From Acidobacteriota bacterium (GTDB lineage: Bacteria > Acidobacteriota > Holophagae > Thermotomaculales > Thermotomaculaceae), in assembly GCA_003650445.1 (NCBI GenBank), contig QMQE01000036.1, forward strand, positions 1-17,759: a stretch of 17,759 nt of DNA, read 5' to 3'. The notes beneath the pieces are model-generated. The model saw nothing but the letters and a program-made list of their open reading frames with translations, was not told the DNA's origin and ran no database searches. The position numbers and the translations under genes were made by a program. Position 1 is the stretch's first letter. The number at the start of each line of letters is the position of its first letter. This document shows positions 14,054 through 17,759 of this stretch, piece after piece.

Positions 14054-17000
14054 AATAGAAAAATACGCTTCGTTACAGCGGCAAGCCTATATGACGGCCA
14101 TGATGTGTCCATTAACATTATTCGACGTATCCTGCAGGCACAGGGAGCAGAGGTTGTTCATCTGGGCCATAACAGAGGTGTTGATGAGCTTGTACAGACA
14201 GCCCTCGAGGAGGATGTCCACGGAGTTTCCATCAGTTCATACCAGGGTGGACATATGGAATATTTCAAATATTGCCGCCAACGCTTAGACGAAGCAGGGT
14301 TGAACCATGTAAAGATTTTTGGAGGCGGCGGCGGGGTCATTGTCCCGGATGAAATTGAAGAGCTGGAAGCTTCCGGCATTACAAAAATATTTTCTCCTGC
14401 CGATGGTAAAAAAATGGGCCTGGAGGGGATGGTGAGCTATATGATGGAACAGTGTGACTATCCGCTGTTTCAGGAAGCAGACCCCCTCTCAGAATTCAAT
14501 CCCGCACTATTCTCCCGTATTCAGAAAGGTGATAAAGGCGCTATTTCCAGAGGAATTTCGATCATTGAAAATGAAAGTCTGCACAACAATTCAGGGCAAA
14601 ATCGTCTGGAAGAAATCCTTTCAGGGACATTGGAAGAAAAGGTATCAAGGGCAATTCCGGTCGTCGGCGTTACAGGGACCGGAGGTGCGGGAAAATCTTC
14701 CCTGCTGGATGAGTTGCTTCGCCGGTTTATCTTACAATACCCGGGCATGAAGATCGCGGTAATTTCCATTGACCCCACAAAACGGAAAAGCGGCGGCGCC
14801 CTTCTCGGCGACCGAATTCGGATGAACACCCTTCCCCACCCCGACATCTACATGCGATCCATGGCCACAAGGGGAAGCAATAAGTCCACATCAACCGCTG
14901 TTCACCAGGCAAGCATGCTATTGAAACTCTCCGGTTATGACCTGATTATTGTGGAAACATCCGGAATCGGCCAGAGTGACACAGAGGTGGTGGATATCTC
15001 TGATGTCCATGTGTACGTCATGACTTCCGACTATGGCGCAGCCACTCAACTTGAAAAAATTGACATGATTGACTATGCCGACGCCATCGTGTTGAATAAA
15101 TACGATAGAAAAGGTTCTGCCGATGCCCTCCGGGATGTACGGAAGCAATATCGGCGTGCACATCTCATGTGGGATGATCCCGATGAGGCATTACCGGTAT
15201 TTCCAACAATTGCAAGCCGTTTCCACGATGAAGGTGTTGATTCTTTTTTCCACCATCTGATGGCCATTGTTAATCGCAAGCTCAAAACCGCTTTCCCTGT
15301 ACCGGAAGTTATTCCATTTCATTATCCCCGTGCCTACAGCGTGATTCCACCGGACAGGGTCAGGTATCTCAGTGAAATAACGGACAACCAATTTCGTTAT
15401 CATCGAAATACAGCAGATCAGGCCGGGCTTGCTTCCCGTCTTCAGGCATTGGAAACGGCACTTTCTTCCCTCCAGGAACCGGAGCATTTTGAAACACCCG
15501 GTAGTATTGCCGACACAAAAGTGAGCAAGGGGAAATCTATCGTAGAATTGGCACATTTCCACCCGGCCGAGAAAACTCTGGAAGACCTGAAGACTGCCAT
15601 TTCCCGAATAAAGGAACGCCTTAACCCTGCTGTTCTCCATGAACTACAGGACTGGAAACATTTCCGTTCTCTGTACAAGCAGGAAAAACTCGTAACGAAA
15701 ATACGAGACAGGGAAATTGAAAATCATTTATTTACAGAATCTCTCTCGGGGCTTAAAATCCCCCGAATCACTCTACCGGCCTATCGGGACTGGGGCGATA
15801 TTCTGACATGGAAGGCAAAAGAAAACGTGCCTGGAATGTTCCCGTTTACTGCAGGCGTTTTCCCATTCAAACGAAAAGAAGAGGATCCGACCCGAATGTT
15901 CGCGGGAGAAGGCTGTCCGGAACGAACCAACAAACGCTTTCACTACCTCGCATCCGGCCAGAATGCCGCCCGTCTCTCCACTGCTTTTGATTCGGTCACC
16001 CTCTATGGATACGACCCGGCGGTGCGGCCCGATATCTACGGCAAAATCGGCAATGCCGGGGTTTCCATTGCAACAGTGGATGATTTGAAAAAACTGTACT
16101 GCGGATTTGACCTCTGTGATCCAAAGACATCGGTATCCATGACCATCAACGGGCCGGCACCCATGCTCCTGGCCATGTTCTTCAATACAGCCATTGACCA
16201 GCAGGTGGAAAAATATCTCTCATCTGAAGGAAAATTGAGCAACGCAAAAAAAATAAAGCAGGACTATTTCAAGAACAGAAATGTGCAGATGCCTGTATAC
16301 AGCTCCGATACACCACTTGAAGGAAATCGTGCGTTCGGCCTTTTCACCCTTGGAATCCCGGGCTACGAACTGGTGGAACGGGAGGTTTATGAGAGAATTA
16401 AAGCAGATACAATCAAGGCTGTCCGTGGAACGGTTCAGGCCGATATCCTCAAGGAAGATCAGGCACAGAACACCTGCATTTTTTCCACTGATTTTGCCAT
16501 GAAAATGATGGGGGATATCCAGGAATACTTTATCCGAAATCAGGTTCGGAACTACTATTCTGTCAGTATTTCCGGCTATCACATTGCGGAAGCGGGTGCC
16601 AATCCGATTACGCAGCTCGCATTCACCCTGGCAAATGGATTCACCTACGTTGAATACTACCTCTCACGGGGAATGAAAATTGATGAATTTGCTCCCAACC
16701 TTTCTTTCTTTTTTTCCAACGGGCTGGACCCCGAATACTCTGTAATCGGACGGGTGGCACGTAGAATCTGGTCCGTCGCAATGAAGCATCACTACGGGGC
16801 CAATGAGCGTAGCCAGAAGCTGAAATATCACATTCAGACTTCCGGCCGGTCACTCCACGCCCAAGAGATTGATTTCAATGATATTCGAACTACCCTGCAG
16901 GCACTATCGGCAATTTATGACAACTGCAACTCGCTTCACACCAATGCCTATGATGAAGCCATTACGACCCCCACAGAAGAATCCGTTCGCCGTGCCCTGG

Positions 17001-17530
17001 CAATTCAGATGATTATCAACCGGGAATTTGGTATGACAAAAAATGAAAACCCCCTTCAGGGTTCTTTTATTGTCGAAGAATTAACAGACCTTGTGGAAGA
17101 AGCTGTCCTGATGGAATTCACTCGCATTTCTGAACGTGGCGGCGTTACCGGTGCAATGGAAAGCATGTATCAAAGAAGCAAAATTCAGGAAGAATCCATG
17201 CACTATGAGCGACTGAAATATACCGGGGAATTGCCCATCATCGGGGTAAATACCTTTGAACGCCCTGCGCATCTTGCAGGATACGAAAAAGAACCCACCG
17301 AGCTGATTCGCTCCACAGAAGAGGAAAAACAGCGTCAGATTCACAACCTTGAGCTGTTTCATGAACGGAACCGAAGTGTCGCGGCGGAAAAACTTGAGAA
17401 ATTAAGAAAAATTGCCGGCCTGGGAGAAAACATATTCGATTATCTGATGGATTGTGTCAACTATTGCTCACTTGGGCAAATTACATTTTCTCTCTTTGAT
17501 GTTGGAGGAGAATACCGTAGAAATATGTAA
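14051..17530 (+). CDS. icmF: Fused isobutyryl-CoA mutase IcmF
   Basis: IcmF interconverts isobutyryl-CoA and n-butyryl-CoA using coenzyme B12, and carries its own G-protein chaperone. From TTG at 14051 it is 1159 residues. The B12-binding domain comes first (about 5-135: DGHDVSINIIRRIL, HLGHNR, FGGGGGVI). The GTPase domain follows (about 200-420: P-loop GVTGTGGAGKSS at 206-217, switch II ETSGIGQSDTEVVD, NKYD at 349-352). The large mutase barrel (about 590-1140) has PFTAGVFPF, RMFAGEG, SVSISGYHIAEAGAN and HIQTSGRSLHAQE. The substrate-site pair reads Phe599 (in FPFTAG) and Gln806 (in AQNTC), as in isobutyryl-CoA rather than methylmalonyl-CoA mutases. The TTG start is preferred because GGAGG ends five bases before it and family members begin close to RFVTAASL. 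The in-frame GTG (13985) and ATG (14012) lack ribosome sites. The gene is divergent from accA and convergent with rdgB. Confidence 0.95.
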   Translation: MNRKIRFVTAASLYDGHDVSINIIRRILQAQGAEVVHLGHNRGVDELVQTALEEDVHGVSISSYQGGHMEYFKYCRQRLDEAGLNHVKIFGGGGGVIVPDEIEELEASGITKIFSPADGKKMGLEGMVSYMMEQCDYPLFQEADPLSEFNPALFSRIQKGDKGAISRGISIIENESLHNNSGQNRLEEILSGTLEEKVSRAIPVVGVTGTGGAGKSSLLDELLRRFILQYPGMKIAVISIDPTKRKSGGALLGDRIRMNTLPHPDIYMRSMATRGSNKSTSTAVHQASMLLKLSGYDLIIVETSGIGQSDTEVVDISDVHVYVMTSDYGAATQLEKIDMIDYADAIVLNKYDRKGSADALRDVRKQYRRAHLMWDDPDEALPVFPTIASRFHDEGVDSFFHHLMAIVNRKLKTAFPVPEVIPFHYPRAYSVIPPDRVRYLSEITDNQFRYHRNTADQAGLASRLQALETALSSLQEPEHFETPGSIADTKVSKGKSIVELAHFHPAEKTLEDLKTAISRIKERLNPAVLHELQDWKHFRSLYKQEKLVTKIRDREIENHLFTESLSGLKIPRITLPAYRDWGDILTWKAKENVPGMFPFTAGVFPFKRKEEDPTRMFAGEGCPERTNKRFHYLASGQNAARLSTAFDSVTLYGYDPAVRPDIYGKIGNAGVSIATVDDLKKLYCGFDLCDPKTSVSMTINGPAPMLLAMFFNTAIDQQVEKYLSSEGKLSNAKKIKQDYFKNRNVQMPVYSSDTPLEGNRAFGLFTLGIPGYELVEREVYERIKADTIKAVRGTVQADILKEDQAQNTCIFSTDFAMKMMGDIQEYFIRNQVRNYYSVSISGYHIAEAGANPITQLAFTLANGFTYVEYYLSRGMKIDEFAPNLSFFFSNGLDPEYSVIGRVARRIWSVAMKHHYGANERSQKLKYHIQTSGRSLHAQEIDFNDIRTTLQALSAIYDNCNSLHTNAYDEAITTPTEESVRRALAIQMIINREFGMTKNENPLQGSFIVEELTDLVEEAVLMEFTRISERGGVTGAMESMYQRSKIQEESMHYERLKYTGELPIIGVNTFERPAHLAGYEKEPTELIRSTEEEKQRQIHNLELFHERNRSVAAEKLEKLRKIAGLGENIFDYLMDCVNYCSLGQITFSLFDVGGEYRRNM

Positions 17531-17543
17531 TTTTATTGAAAAA

Positions 17544-17759
17544 TCAGTCCGCTGTCAGCCGGGGTATAATTTGTCCCGCTAAAACTTCAAAAGCTCTTTT
17601 TCGGTGGCTGATGCGGTTTTTTTCTTCCGCTGTCAATTCTGAAAATGTCCGGTGAAAAGGCGGATAATAAAAAATCGGGTCATAACCGAACCCGCCCTGC
17701 CCTGCCGCATGCAGGGCAATATAGCCTTCCACAACTCCTTCACCAGAGGCAATGACCTC
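17544..17759 (-). CDS. rdgB: XTP/dITP diphosphatase (RdgB/HAM1 family), C-terminal part (5' end outside window)
   Basis: RdgB removes non-canonical purine nucleoside triphosphates (dITP, XTP) by hydrolysis to the monophosphate and pyrophosphate. The frame is open to the right edge of the window, so the N-terminal two thirds are missing. The visible 71 codons include the family signature GQGGFGYDPIF and then FSELTAEEKNRISHRKRAF, which matches the usual FAEL..EEKN..SHR pattern. The end PRLTAD and a TGA at 17546-17544 close the gene. Its stop lies only 13 bases from the icmF stop, with no clear terminator between them. A GTG at 17732 is an internal codon, not the start. Identification is firm from the signature despite truncation. 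Confidence 0.94.
   Translation of the reverse strand, partial: EVIASGEGVVEGYIALHAAGQGGFGYDPIFYYPPFHRTFSELTAEEKNRISHRKRAFEVLAGQIIPRLTAD

Noticed and set aside
13906..14118. 70-codon minus-strand reading frame in the accA-icmF gap
   Set aside because: Its 5' half is antisense to the B12 domain of icmF and it has no recognisable features, so it is probably chance.

Overview
The window comes from the chromosome of a diderm, LPS-bearing bacterium. LPS export genes (lptB and a long LptC/LptA-like protein), sigma-54, HPr kinase and a fused isobutyryl-CoA mutase occur together here. The lptB-rpoN-hpf-ptsN-hprK-EIIA-HPr-EI order recalls Desulfobacterota (Geobacter-type) and related diderm phyla. The phylum cannot be fixed from this sequence; an FCB-like or Acidobacteriota-like lineage is equally possible. 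There are no mobile elements, tRNA or rRNA genes, or CRISPR arrays, and base composition looks uniform by eye (not computed).

Layout. (1) Bases 1-685, plus strand: the C-terminal part of serC, ending at a strong two-way terminator (704-733). (2) Minus strand, 13.8 kb down to 0.75 kb: a tightly packed run, listed in transcription order as accA, recJ, an lptC-lptA-like gene, lptB, rpoN, hpf, a ptsN-like EIIA, hprK, a mannose-family EIIA, HPr and ptsI (EI). Most of these genes overlap or nearly touch, so they look like one operon of about 11 kb. miaB follows after a 96-base gap, and then a DUF151 bifunctional-nuclease gene with its own good promoter. (3) Bases 13813-14050: a divergent control region with a TTGACA promoter facing accA and weaker candidates facing icmF. 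(4) 14051-17530, plus strand: icmF, a single chain carrying a B12 domain, a G-protein chaperone domain and a mutase domain. (5) 17544-17759, minus strand: the C-terminal end of rdgB, convergent with icmF.

How the genes fit together. The PTS genes encode EI, HPr and two different EIIA proteins, but no sugar permease (EIIB/EIIC) is present. HPr keeps both His15 (the EI site) and Ser46 (the HprK site). The set therefore looks like a regulatory phosphorelay rather than a sugar importer, co-transcribed with sigma-54 and the ribosome hibernation factor. The upstream half of the same operon supplies malonyl-CoA for lipid synthesis (accA), DNA repair (recJ) and LPS transport. The LPS bridge protein seems to combine an LptC-like N-terminus with an LptA-like C-terminus in one membrane-anchored chain, and no separate lptA lies beside it.

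The genes are mostly recognisable housekeeping genes. The points most worth a second look are the LptC/LptA-like protein, the permease-less dual-EIIA PTS in the rpoN operon, and several start-site corrections (TTG starts for icmF and the DUF151 gene).
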